Source: Amylolactobacillus amylophilus DSM 20533 = JCM 1125 (GTDB taxonomy: Bacteria; Bacillota; Bacilli; Lactobacillales; Lactobacillaceae). From it: a stretch of 64,000 nucleotides of DNA. The notes below the pieces were generated by a model. It saw nothing but the letters and a program-made list of their open reading frames with translations, was not told the DNA's origin and did no database searches. The stretch covers positions 682,001 to 746,000 of the forward strand of contig NZ_CP018888.1 in assembly GCF_001936335.1 (NCBI RefSeq), read 5' to 3'. Shown here one piece after another: positions 38,783-46,626 of the stretch (positions are counted from its first letter, which is position 1; every line of letters starts with the position of its first letter). The translations under genes were made by a program, and so were the position numbers.

Positions 38783-39800
38783 ATGGCAAACGAAAATCAG
38801 TTCATACTTTACCAGTCAAATAATCACAACGTGGCAATCGATGTTGTAATTGGCCAAGATACTATTTGGGCTACACAAAAATCGATGGCGGAATTGTTTT
38901 CTGTTAATAAATCATCAATTTCCAGACACTTAAAAAACATCTTCGAAACAGGTTAATTAGAAGAAAATCGAACTGTTGCGAAAATTGAAACAGTTCAAAA
39001 CGAGGGAGATAGAGAGATTTCTAGAGAGGTGAATTACTACAACCTCGATGCAATCATTTCTGTTGGTTATCGGGTTAACTCAATTCAGGCTACTGAGTTC
39101 AGAAAATGGGCTACTAAAACTCTAAATGAATATATGATAAAAGGGTTTGTTCTTGACGATGAGCGCCTCAAACAGGGCTCTAATCTGCTTAACCAAGATT
39201 ACTTTGATGAATTACTAGAACGCGTACGTTCAATCCTTGCTAGTGAGAGAAGAATTTGGCAAAAGATTACCGATATTTTCCAAGAAATCAGTTCTGACTA
39301 CGATAAAAATTCACCTATTACTCGTAACTTTTATGCCACTGTTCAGAATAAGTTTCACTACGCTATTAGTGGTCACACAGGTTCTGAGATTATCTACAAC
39401 AAAGCCAATAAAGACCAGCCCCACATGGGATTAACTACCTGGAAAAACGCACCTGACGGCCGTATTTTAAAGAGTGATGCAATGGTGGCCAAGAACTACC
39501 TAACAGAACCACAAATTAAAAGTCTTGAACGTAACGTTTCTGGTTACTTTGATTATGTTGAGGACTTGCTAGAACGTCGCCATAATTTTACGATGCAAGA
39601 TTTTGTAACCAGTATTAACCAGTATTGATAGGTTCCTAGAATTCAGGGAGTATGATGTATTAACCGATAAGGGACATGTGTCAATGACCATGGCCAAAGA
39701 TAAGGCATCACAAGAATACCAAGAGTTCAATAAGCATCAAAAAATCGAATCAGACTTCGATAAGCAAATCCGCCAGATGCTAAACAACCCCGATAAATAA
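38783..39800 (+). pseudogene. RhuM-family protein, broken
   Basis: The frame starting ATG 38783 matches the RhuM (virulence RhuM / Fic-associated) family: TIWATQKSMAELFSVNKSSISRHLKNIF … YYNLDAIISVGYRVNS … FRKWATKTLNEYMIKGF. Codon 58 is TAA (38954-38956) in the middle of the N-terminal domain; the frame then continues to 39628, after which a frame change leads into a plausible C-terminal tail ending NPDK at 39800. So at least one nonsense mutation and one frameshift. A shorter 199-residue product from GTG 39029 is possible but would lack the DNA-binding-like N-terminus. Confidence 0.75.
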
Positions 39801-39851
39801 CCAACGTTCTAGCAGAATTTTGGTAAACTAAATCTATATGGAGGTTCAATA

Positions 39852-40781
39852 ATGTTAAAAATCGGCGTACTAGGACTAGGTAATATCGCGCAAAAGGCCT
39901 ACCTACCAGTCTTTTCCGGAATTCAGGATCAGGCAGAGTTCTATCTAAGCAGTAGAAATGAAACGAAATTAAAATCATTACAGGCAAAATATCGATTTCC
40001 GCACGTAACAACGAATATGGACGAGCTACTGGAAGTTGGGCTTGATGCCGTTTTTATTCATACTCCTACTGCCACGCATTACACGATCATCAAAAAATTC
40101 CTCACCGCTGGAATCAACGTCTACGTAGATAAACCGGTTAGTGAGGATTTATTAGAGGTAGACGAGCTCTACAAATTGGCGGAACAACATGATGTCCAGC
40201 TGACAGCTGGCTTTAATCGTCGCTTTGCTCCCTACAATCAGCAAATTAGACAAATAACCGGCAAACAGCTCATTACAGTTGAAAAAACACGTGTCTCAGC
40301 TCACCAGCCTGTTCAAGAGGCAATATACGACCTCTTCATCCACGTCGTTGATACTGCGCTTTTTCTCGCCAATATCACCACCTTCAAGCCGACCGAAGCC
40401 AACTTCAGCTATCAGATCAACGCTGACGCTGCCGGTATTTTAACAAATTGCAGTATGACACTTAAGCTGGACGGTCTCACTGTCCTAGCAAAAATGAATA
40501 TGCAATCGGGTGTTGACCATGAGACAGCCACAATCGAGTCGAGCAAGGGAATTGCCACCGTTACTGATCTAGAGACGCTCACCAAAGATTCCGCGAGTGG
40601 TCAGCTGTCCAGCTCGCTAGCCGGATGGACGCCAATGCTCACCAGACGTGGCTTCGAACCACTGATTAATGAATTTATCCATTCACTATCTGATCGAGCC
40701 TATGATAACCCGGTTTCACCTGCATCCAGTGTGCTCTCGCATCAACTATGTCAATTGATGCTTGACGGAACTGTCAGCTAA
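39852..40781 (+). CDS. Gfo/Idh/MocA-family oxidoreductase
   Basis: 309-residue NAD(P)-dependent dehydrogenase of unknown substrate. N-terminal Rossmann fold starts KIGVLGLGNIAQKAYL; family motif YVDKPVSEDL with the catalytic-region Lys near residue 95; C-terminal alpha/beta dimerisation domain. ATG has ATGGAGG upstream. Monocistronic. Confidence 0.88.
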   Translation: MLKIGVLGLGNIAQKAYLPVFSGIQDQAEFYLSSRNETKLKSLQAKYRFPHVTTNMDELLEVGLDAVFIHTPTATHYTIIKKFLTAGINVYVDKPVSEDLLEVDELYKLAEQHDVQLTAGFNRRFAPYNQQIRQITGKQLITVEKTRVSAHQPVQEAIYDLFIHVVDTALFLANITTFKPTEANFSYQINADAAGILTNCSMTLKLDGLTVLAKMNMQSGVDHETATIESSKGIATVTDLETLTKDSASGQLSSSLAGWTPMLTRRGFEPLINEFIHSLSDRAYDNPVSPASSVLSHQLCQLMLDGTVS

Positions 40782-40782
40782 T

Positions 40783-40811
40783 TTGCTTTAATTTCCAAAG
40801 TTACGTATAAT
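40783..40811 (+). promoter_or_regulatory. Strong promoter for a small RNA / leader
   Basis: TTGCTT (40783-40788), exactly 17 bases, TATAAT (40806-40811), overlapping the stop region of the upstream oxidoreductase gene. Confidence 0.65.
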
Positions 40812-40817
40812 ACCCCC

Positions 40818-40895
40818 TGGTGCCAAACCCATGAGCAGAAACACCGTTGGTGCACAATGTGCATTTGGAAAACGGAGTTTGCTGCTCTTTTTTTG
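40818..40895 (+). ncRNA. Candidate compact structured RNA ending in a terminator
   Basis: From the predicted start (~40818) to the T-run the transcript would be about 75 nt. Its 3' part forms a long hairpin: GAGCAG-AAAC-CCGTT pairs with AACGG-GTTTG-CTGCTC, with TGCACAATGTGCA as inner stem, followed by seven T. The 5' part CTGGTGCCAAA contains CCAAA that could pair with TTTGG in the hairpin loop. This could be a small RNA or a leader/riboswitch that controls the GT8 gene 115 bases on. No known class recognised. Confidence 0.5.
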
Positions 40896-41009
40896 TCTAA
40901 AAATAACAATGTCACAGAATAATATTATGATATCGATAAGCTTTTATTTTGAATTATTTTTTTATCTTAGTTATATTGGATATATAAACCATAAAAATTC
41001 AAAGGAGAG

Positions 41010-42653
41010 GTGATTATTATCAAAACAATAAATATAATGCACGCGGCGGACGAAAATTATGCCACACAACTCTGTGTTGCGATTAATTCTATTGTTGAGC
41101 ACAATAGTCCTGAGACACACATCAACTTTTACATTATTGATAAAAATCTTAGTTCAAAGACAAAATCTACAATCTCCGTCATCACGCAGGAACTTCATTC
41201 TGTTGAATACATTACTTTAGACTTTGACCTGTGCAAAGATTTTCCAGTGAGAAACCATATCAACGAAACGTCCTATTATCGAATCATTGCGACCAAGACG
41301 CTACGAGAAAAGGGCCTCGACCGTGTACTTTACCTGGACGTAGACATACTTGCTCAAGTTGACCTCACCCCCCTCTTCGAATGTGATTTAGAAGGTGCTG
41401 TCGTTGGTGGCATTCCAGATCCCGTGGAGGAGAACCACCTAGCACGCCTCGACGTGCCGTTAGAGTTAGCAGAGCAAAATAAGTATATCAACTCAGGTAT
41501 CTTATTAATTGACCTTAACCGGTGGGAAGAAGAGCAGATTAACGAACAAATAATCAATTTTCTCGATAAGAAACCACATTTAGTTAAGTTTCACGACCAG
41601 GATGGATTAAATGCCGTGGTAACCGGCAAAGTTAAGCTACTCAATCCCCGCTGGAATCAGCAGACTGCCCACAGCAATCATCCGGATAAAGTTAAGCATC
41701 CAGCAATCATCCACTTCACCACACACGAGAAGCCTTGGCACGCCTCGCTCCATCACCCTTATGCGGATCTTTATCATGAATACTTGGCACGTGTGCTAGA
41801 AAAGGTTGCAACTGCCCATCGAGATGCGATTCACGTCGTATCAGCAGTTAATCCACCTTTTATCAAGACACTCTCGGTTTTATATCGTTCTTTATTGGAA
41901 CACAACGGCTCAGATGCACATATCATCTTACATGTTTTAATGGACCACCTATCGACCTCTGACAGGCAGGAATTAGAACAGACTATCGCCCCATTTAACG
42001 CAGAGCTAAATTTCATCGATGTCGATGAGAGTAAGCTGGTCAACTGCGTCGAGAGCGCTAGAATCCTTAAGCTGGCATACTACAGAATTCTCATTCCTGA
42101 GCTGATTCCAGAAGCGCACCGTGCAATCTACCTGGATTGTGATGTCCTATGCAAGACAGACATTAGCGAGCTGTGGAACATTGATTTGGAAGGAAAACCG
42201 CTAGCAGCCGTCGAAGATGCAGGATTCCACCTACGTCTCGAAGCGATGGGAATTGATTTTGAGAGTCAGAAATACTTTAACTCTGGTATCTTAGTAATGG
42301 ACTTAGATAAATGGCGTGAGGAGAGCATTACTGACCAAGTGCTCGACTTCATCAAAAACAATCCGGAAAAACTCAAATTTCATGACCAGGACGCCCTAAA
42401 TGCCGTACTTCATGATAATTGGAAAGAACTACCACAACGCTGGAACGCCCAAACAAACGTGATTGTTAATCGCATTACACCACTCTGTCCAATCAGAAAA
42501 AAGGATTACATAGATGCTAGAAAGAATCCCAAATTGATTCATTTCTGCGGCCATATCAAACCGTGGCATAAGGAAACAAATCACCCATATGCCGTGGAAT
42601 ACGAACAATACGTGTCAAAAATTGGCGAAAACAGCCTCTCAGCTCAGCCCTAA
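41010..42653 (+). CDS. Tandem two-domain glycosyltransferase family 8 protein
   Basis: 547 residues made of two complete GT8 domains in a row. Each has the metal-binding DXD: RVLYLDVDILAQVDLTPLF (about residue 110) and RAIYLDCDVLCKTDISELW (about 375), followed by a matching YINSGILLIDLNRW / YFNSGILVMDLDKW, HDQDGLNAV / HDQDALNAV and IHFTTHEKPWH / IHFCGHIKPWH. A retaining glucosyl/galactosyl transferase, perhaps for cell-wall glycans. GTG start after AAAGGAGAG; ATG at codon 10 is an alternative. Confidence 0.9.
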   Translation: MIIIKTINIMHAADENYATQLCVAINSIVEHNSPETHINFYIIDKNLSSKTKSTISVITQELHSVEYITLDFDLCKDFPVRNHINETSYYRIIATKTLREKGLDRVLYLDVDILAQVDLTPLFECDLEGAVVGGIPDPVEENHLARLDVPLELAEQNKYINSGILLIDLNRWEEEQINEQIINFLDKKPHLVKFHDQDGLNAVVTGKVKLLNPRWNQQTAHSNHPDKVKHPAIIHFTTHEKPWHASLHHPYADLYHEYLARVLEKVATAHRDAIHVVSAVNPPFIKTLSVLYRSLLEHNGSDAHIILHVLMDHLSTSDRQELEQTIAPFNAELNFIDVDESKLVNCVESARILKLAYYRILIPELIPEAHRAIYLDCDVLCKTDISELWNIDLEGKPLAAVEDAGFHLRLEAMGIDFESQKYFNSGILVMDLDKWREESITDQVLDFIKNNPEKLKFHDQDALNAVLHDNWKELPQRWNAQTNVIVNRITPLCPIRKKDYIDARKNPKLIHFCGHIKPWHKETNHPYAVEYEQYVSKIGENSLSAQP

Positions 42654-42666
42654 CGGGCTTTTTTAT
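42640..42666 (+). terminator. Intrinsic terminator of the GT8 gene
   Basis: AGCCC-TAAC-GGGCT followed by TTTTT, overlapping the stop codon. Confidence 0.75.
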
Positions 42667-42735
42667 CCACCGGCATCCTAAGATAGTGGTAAGCTTATAA
42701 GAGTAGTTTGCAGGAAATAAGTGGGTGATAATTTA

Positions 42736-43422
42736 ATGTTTATACAAGATATGGAATGGCTGCTCCGCGTAGTGGTAGCCGCTTTGTGTGGGATGGCCAT
42801 CGGTTACGAACGGGCAATTCAACGTAAGAGCGCCGGTATTAGAACTCATATTGTCGTTGCAACGGCAGCCGCCCTTTTCATGATTATTTCTAAGTACGGT
42901 TTCTATGATATATTGCGAACTCAGGGGGTTGACCTTGATCCATCACGGGTTGCAGCACAAATAGTCAGTGGGATCTCATTCCTTGGTGCCGGGGCAATTC
43001 TTGTTAGAAAAGAGCAGATTAGCGGTTTAACCACAGCTGCCGGAATCTGGGCCACCGCGGCAATTGGTACCGCAATCGGTGCAGGAATGTACTTCGTCGG
43101 TGTGTCCCTGACCCTCTTCATTGTACTCATCCAATTTGTTTTCCATGACGATACGCTACTCAACAAGTTTATTTTACAGGTACACGTGCACATGCAAATT
43201 GAGGCAGAGAATAGACCAGATATTCAGCAAATAATCACGCAATGCTTGGAACAAAACGATGTTAATTCGATCAACATGCGGATTATATCGATTACAAAAG
43301 ATGTGATTGCAATCCAAATCGATGGTGTAACTAGAAATAACTATAATCAGAATGAAGTCATGATTGGCATGGAGAAAACAGCGGGAATAATTTCCGTGAA
43401 GACAATTAGTAACAGTAAATAA
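42736..43422 (+). CDS. MgtC/SapB-family membrane protein
   Basis: 228 residues with four to five transmembrane helices; the N-terminal MgtC motif is clear: ALCGMAIGYERAIQRKSAGIRTHIVVATAAALF, then SFLGAGAIL and GLTTAAGIWATAAIGTAIG. C-terminal ~80-residue ACT-like soluble domain. In pathogens MgtC affects magnesium and ATP homeostasis; here role unknown. A GTG 15 bases upstream is in frame, but ATG 42736 has GGGTGAT at good spacing. Confidence 0.85.
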   Translation: MFIQDMEWLLRVVVAALCGMAIGYERAIQRKSAGIRTHIVVATAAALFMIISKYGFYDILRTQGVDLDPSRVAAQIVSGISFLGAGAILVRKEQISGLTTAAGIWATAAIGTAIGAGMYFVGVSLTLFIVLIQFVFHDDTLLNKFILQVHVHMQIEAENRPDIQQIITQCLEQNDVNSINMRIISITKDVIAIQIDGVTRNNYNQNEVMIGMEKTAGIISVKTISNSK

Positions 43423-43471
43423 CTAGGTAGAAGATGAAGTGCAACAAAAAAGTTAGACATCTTGAATAATT

Positions 43472-44380
43472 TTAAGCAGCGGCTCGATTTCGGTATTCAA
43501 CCGGAGTCAGGCCGTTTTTGTTTAGTGAAATACGATGATTGTTGTACCAATCAATGTAATCTTCCACTTCTTTTACTAGTGCTTCAAAGTTTGAAAGCTT
43601 GCGGCGATTGAGCCGTTCTCGTTTCATCAGGCTAAAGAAACTTTCTATTGGTGCATTGTCATGGCAATTACCTTTTCTTGACATGCTGGGCACAATTCCC
43701 AGTTGTTTTATTGCTTCTTGGTACTCTCTAGTTTGATATTGCCACCCCTGATCTGAATGCAGAATAGAATTACTATTCATTGGTAACTTCTCCGATAGAT
43801 TTTCGATTGTCTTATTAAGTTGTTCCTTGTTGGCACTCTTTGATACAACTGCGGTAAGTATTTCTCTGCTGGCTTGGTCTAATACCGCAGAGATATATCC
43901 CCACGTTCCATCTGCTAATCTGACTTGCGTAATATCTGTGTGCATTACAGCGAAAGGTGTCGTCTCGTCGAACTTCTGCTTAAGAAGATTATCATTCACA
44001 GTACCAATCTTACCTCTGTAGGAGGAATAACCGCTTGTGTGTCTTGAATACAGTGTGACGGACAATTTGAGTTGGCCCATTAGTCTTAGAATTGTATTCG
44101 GCGAGATCTTAAATCCTGCTTTTAAAGCTTCTCGATGAATTCTACGATATCCATATGTTTCATCTGACTCCTGAAATGCCTTTAAAATGAACTCTTTCAA
44201 ATTTGTGTATTTATCAGGTTTCTTGGCTCTCTTCAGACAATCATAGAAAGTAGATCTGGGTAACTTAAGCTCACTTAATAGTTCGTTCAACGGATATTTA
44301 GGCCTTAATGAGTTAATTACTTGTGCTTTGTGGATTGATCTTCTTCTCTCAGTAAGGCTTCGAATTTTTTGCGATATCAA
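43472..44380 (-). CDS. IS3-family transposase OrfB (DDE domain)
   Basis: 302 residues with an HTH_21-like start (YPLNELLSELKLPRSTFYDCL) and an rve integrase core: D in VMHTDITQVRL, D in LHSDQGWQY, E in NAPIESFFSLMK. Expressed in intact elements by ribosomal frameshifting from orfA at an A-rich site; here the A6 run sits at about 44365-44371. Start shown is a TTG and only the frame boundary. Confidence 0.88.
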   Translation of the reverse strand: MISQKIRSLTERRRSIHKAQVINSLRPKYPLNELLSELKLPRSTFYDCLKRAKKPDKYTNLKEFILKAFQESDETYGYRRIHREALKAGFKISPNTILRLMGQLKLSVTLYSRHTSGYSSYRGKIGTVNDNLLKQKFDETTPFAVMHTDITQVRLADGTWGYISAVLDQASREILTAVVSKSANKEQLNKTIENLSEKLPMNSNSILHSDQGWQYQTREYQEAIKQLGIVPSMSRKGNCHDNAPIESFFSLMKRERLNRRKLSNFEALVKEVEDYIDWYNNHRISLNKNGLTPVEYRNRAAA

Positions 44381-44402
44381 GTTTCATCTGGGCATGATAA
44401 AG

Positions 44403-44855
44403 TTATTCACGCAAGCGCATATTCTCTTGAATTAGTCTCTCTTTTTCGGCAGGACTGAGCTTGTCCTGTTTGTTTTTATGGGATTTTTTGGTCACGGTGG
44501 GTTTTCTTCCTTTCCGTTGGCGTCTCAATCCACTTGCCCCGTCTTCTTCAAATCTCTTATTCCAAGAACAGACTTGTGACGGACTAATATTAAACTTAGC
44601 TGCAACAATATGTACACCAACATCATGAGTTCGATAATAGTCTACCACAGCTAGTTTTTCGTCCGGAGAATATGATTTATATTGATGTGTTACTCGTAGT
44701 GATTCAAAGCCTTGCGCCTTTGCCTTGGCTGTCCATACACGAATGTTAGAAAGAGATTTAATGCCATACATTTGTGCCAGCGTTGAATATGAATACTTAC
44801 CTGATAAGTATTGTTTTGCCACCTCAATTTTTAAATCAGTTGAATATTTAGTCAT
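44403..44855 (-). pseudogene. IS3 OrfA, cut short by a stop codon
   Basis: 150 residues with two helix-turn-helix units (STLAQMYGIKSLSNIRVW; VAAKFNISPSQVCSWNKRF) and a basic linker. Compared with the second copy at 62 kb the codon GAA after NMRLRE's position has become TAA, so the frame ends before the leucine-zipper and frameshift site. OrfAB fusion transposase therefore cannot be made from this copy. Confidence 0.8.
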
Positions 44856-44874
44856 AGAAAATACCCCATAATTG

Positions 44875-45024
44875 TTAGATTATTTGTCTAACAATTATGG
44901 GGTACTTCAAGCTAAGGCGGTTATTTTTTTGCTGACTTTTGATCAGCCCAACAATTAATGCGATTAAGGCCACGATAAAAGTACCGAAAGCCAGCATTAA
45001 TTGTAAAGCGTCCGACACGGACAC
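44875..45024 (-). CDS. Holin-like type I toxin (Hol_Tox-like), 3' end replaced by IS sequence
   Basis: 49 codons from GTG with AAAGGAG nine bases upstream. Residues 1-31 have the short acidic start and single hydrophobic helix of small holin-like toxins (SVSDALQLML, then FIVALIALIVGLIKS), followed by QQKNNR. After about residue 37 the frame crosses into the IS3 right end and adds about ten IS-coded residues. The mRNA 5' end (TTAAGGCGGTGGC) is complementary to its 3' end (AACCGCCTTAGC), as in Fst-like systems. Family call is from pattern only. Confidence 0.6.
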   Translation of the reverse strand: MSVSDALQLMLAFGTFIVALIALIVGLIKSQQKNNRLSLKYPIIVRQII

Positions 45025-45057
45025 TTAGGCTACTCCTTTCGTTAGGATTTATGGGCT

Positions 45058-45075
45058 TTAAAGGTTTAACACCAT
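45058..45075 (-). CDS. Five-codon leader ORF before the toxin
   Basis: ATG-GTG-TTA-AAC-CTT-TAA with a perfect GGAGGTGG ribosome site six bases before the ATG, in the toxin mRNA leader. The site is far stronger than needed for a chance ATG, suggesting that translation of this mini-ORF affects toxin expression. Confidence 0.35.
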   Translation of the reverse strand: MVLNL

Positions 45076-45128
45076 AAGCACCACCTCCGATTGGAAATAG
45101 CCACCGCCTTAACTTCTCTACTGGATCT

Positions 45129-45158
45129 ATTATACAGGCAGCCTAGCTCTTTAACCAA
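45129..45158 (-). promoter_or_regulatory. Promoter of the holin-like toxin mRNA
   Basis: Minus strand TTGGTT (45158-45153), 18-base spacer, TATAAT (45134-45129), placing the RNA start near 45122, just before the TTAAGGCGG repeat. Confidence 0.55.
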
Positions 45159-45242
45159 ATATAAAATTAAAGAATCAGTAAGAATACTATATTTATATCT
45201 GTAAAAACAGTTTTTAACTGCTAGGTCATAATGTATAGATAA

Positions 45243-45280
45243 ATAAAAGCAAGCACCTATGTAAAAAAGTACCTGCTTTG
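45243..45280 (-). terminator. Terminator of the stress operon
   Basis: Minus strand AAAGCAGGTAC … GTGCTTGCTTTTATTT: eleven pairs (some G-U) then a T-rich tail, 130 bases after the last small gene. The rest of 45160-45410 shows no gene. Confidence 0.5.
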
Positions 45281-45410
45281 ATTAATTGTCAAAAAAATTC
45301 CAATCTATATTTATAAAGGGTTATCTCACCAATTTAAATATTGATTAACTGATCTTCAATTGCTCAATTATTTACGTTCTAAGAAGCCTAATACAGATAA
45401 ATTTGGCTAA

Positions 45411-45551
45411 TTATCCATGTAATTTTTGTTGCAATGTATCACCAATGCCATCTACTTTCTTAGCAGCAAAGACGGTGCCACCGATGAGGACACCACCTAC
45501 AATGAGCGTAGAAGCGATCATAAACTTAAATACACTTTTCAAGACGTCCAT
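45411..45551 (-). CDS. Small single-helix membrane peptide of the stress operon
   Basis: 46 residues: short N-terminus MDVLKSVFKF, a hydrophobic segment (FMIASTLIVGGVLIGGTVFA) and a polar helix KKVDGIGDTLQQKLHG. It has an AAGGGGG ribosome site and lies 11 bases after the last glsB copy, so it is the final gene of the operon. No family name; it could be an exported or membrane-tethered peptide. Confidence 0.65.
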   Translation of the reverse strand: MDVLKSVFKFMIASTLIVGGVLIGGTVFAAKKVDGIGDTLQQKLHG

Positions 45552-45562
45552 AAAATTCCCCC

Positions 45563-45814
45563 TTACTTTTTACTGGTTCGACCAACAACTAATGAAACAA
45601 TCAGAACTAAAATAATTGCCCCGATGATCGATGGTATCAATGCCATGCCAGCTAACGAAGGGCCCCAAGTGCCAAGGAGCCCTTGACCAATCCACGCACC
45701 GATTAAACCAGCTACAATGTTTGCAATCCAGCCCATAGCAGCACCACGGTTAGTGATTGCGCCAGCAATGGCACCAATGATTGCCCCGACGATTAATGAC
45801 CAAATAAGTCCCAT
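45563..45814 (-). CDS. GlsB/YeaQ/YmgE-family membrane protein, tandem copy 4
   Basis: 83 residues with three hydrophobic, glycine-rich helices: GLIWSLIVGAIIGAIAGAI, WIANIVAGLIGAWIGQGLLG and a C-terminal IIGAIILVLIVSLVV. This is the transglycosylase-associated (Transgly_assoc) family induced by envelope stress; biochemical role unknown. Protein identical to the three other copies. At the DNA level it differs by a few bases (for example GGGCCCC where the others have GGACCCC). Confidence 0.9.
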   Translation of the reverse strand: MGLIWSLIVGAIIGAIAGAITNRGAAMGWIANIVAGLIGAWIGQGLLGTWGPSLAGMALIPSIIGAIILVLIVSLVVGRTSKK

Positions 45815-45828
45815 ATTTACTCACTCCC

Positions 45829-46080
45829 TTACTTTTTACTGGTTCGACCAACAACTAATGAAACAATCAGAACTAAAATAATTGCCCCGATGATCGATGG
45901 TATCAATGCCATGCCAGCTAACGAAGGACCCCAAGTGCCAAGGAGCCCTTGACCAATCCACGCACCGATTAAACCAGCTACAATGTTTGCAATCCAGCCC
46001 ATAGCAGCACCACGGTTAGTGATTGCGCCAGCAATGGCACCAATGATTGCCCCAACGATTAATGACCAAATAAGTCCCAT
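45829..46080 (-). CDS. GlsB/YeaQ/YmgE-family membrane protein, tandem copy 3
   Basis: Identical in protein sequence to the copies on either side (83 residues, three glycine-rich membrane helices). Each copy is preceded by TAAGGGAGTGAG, in which the stop codon of the upstream gene is part of the ribosome site, so the four genes are tightly coupled in translation. A silent change (CCCCAACG against CCCCGACG) marks this copy. Confidence 0.9.
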   Translation of the reverse strand: MGLIWSLIVGAIIGAIAGAITNRGAAMGWIANIVAGLIGAWIGQGLLGTWGPSLAGMALIPSIIGAIILVLIVSLVVGRTSKK

Positions 46081-46094
46081 ATTTACTCACTCCC

Positions 46095-46346
46095 TTACTT
46101 TTTACTGGTTCGACCAACAACTAATGAAACAATCAGAACTAAAATAATTGCCCCGATGATCGATGGTATCAATGCCATGCCAGCTAACGAAGGACCCCAA
46201 GTGCCAAGGAGCCCTTGACCAATCCACGCACCGATTAAACCAGCTACAATGTTTGCAATCCAGCCCATAGCAGCACCACGGTTAGTGATTGCGCCAGCAA
46301 TGGCACCAATGATTGCCCCGACGATTAATGACCATATAAGTCCCAT
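46095..46346 (-). CDS. GlsB/YeaQ/YmgE-family membrane protein, tandem copy 2
   Basis: Identical in protein to the other three copies. Shares with copy 1 the base pattern GACCATAT at its start (the others have GACCAAAT), so copies 1 and 2 appear to be the most recent duplicate pair or to have been converted. Confidence 0.9.
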   Translation of the reverse strand: MGLIWSLIVGAIIGAIAGAITNRGAAMGWIANIVAGLIGAWIGQGLLGTWGPSLAGMALIPSIIGAIILVLIVSLVVGRTSKK

Positions 46347-46360
46347 ATTTACTCACTCCC

Positions 46361-46612
46361 TTACTTTTTACTGGTTCGACCAACAACTAATGAAACAATC
46401 AGAACTAAAATAATTGCCCCGATGATCGATGGTATCAATGCCATGCCAGCTAACGAAGGACCCCAAGTGCCAAGGAGCCCTTGACCAATCCACGCACCGA
46501 TTAAACCAGCTACAATGTTTGCAATCCAGCCCATAGCAGCACCACGGTTAGTGATTGCGCCAGCAATGGCACCAATGATTGCCCCGACGATTAATGACCA
46601 TATAAGTCCCAT
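46361..46612 (-). CDS. GlsB/YeaQ/YmgE-family membrane protein, tandem copy 1
   Basis: First of four identical 83-residue proteins; begins 14 bases after the asp23-like gene. In enterococci glsB lies beside gls24 and takes part in bile/envelope stress resistance; the same pairing is seen here. Multiple copies would raise the amount of this membrane protein relative to Asp23. Confidence 0.9.
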   Translation of the reverse strand: MGLIWSLIVGAIIGAIAGAITNRGAAMGWIANIVAGLIGAWIGQGLLGTWGPSLAGMALIPSIIGAIILVLIVSLVVGRTSKK

Positions 46613-46626
46613 ATTTACTCACTCCC

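Larger units (their letters stand above)
43435..44909 (-). mobile_element. IS3-family insertion sequence, copy 1 (full length, decayed orfA)
   Basis: 1475 bp. Ends are imperfect inverted repeats: TGAAGTGCAACA … GTTAGACA at the left and, read inwards from the right, TGAAGTACCCCA … GTTAGACA. Contains orfA and orfB on the minus strand. A near-perfect palindrome (ACCCCATAATTGTTAGA … TCTAACAATTATGGGGT) lies between the right end and orfA. No clear 3-4 bp target duplication (flanks AGA and AGC). Confidence 0.85.
45563..46626. repeat. Four head-to-tail 266-bp repeats (glsB gene plus spacer)
   Basis: Starts at 45563, 45829, 46095 and 46361 are spaced exactly 266 bases. Units differ by only about one to three bases each, all silent. 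Each unit contains one whole gene and the TAAGGGAGTGAGTAAAT spacer. Confidence 0.97.

Noticed and set aside
43435-44909. Target-site duplication for IS3 copy 1
   Set aside because: Flanks AGA and AGC do not match exactly, so I do not claim a duplication; one base change or later rearrangement could explain it.
45563-46612. Possible CRISPR-like array because of regular 266-bp spacing
   Set aside because: The repeats are whole protein-coding genes; there are no short repeats with unique spacers. No CRISPR array was seen anywhere in the window.
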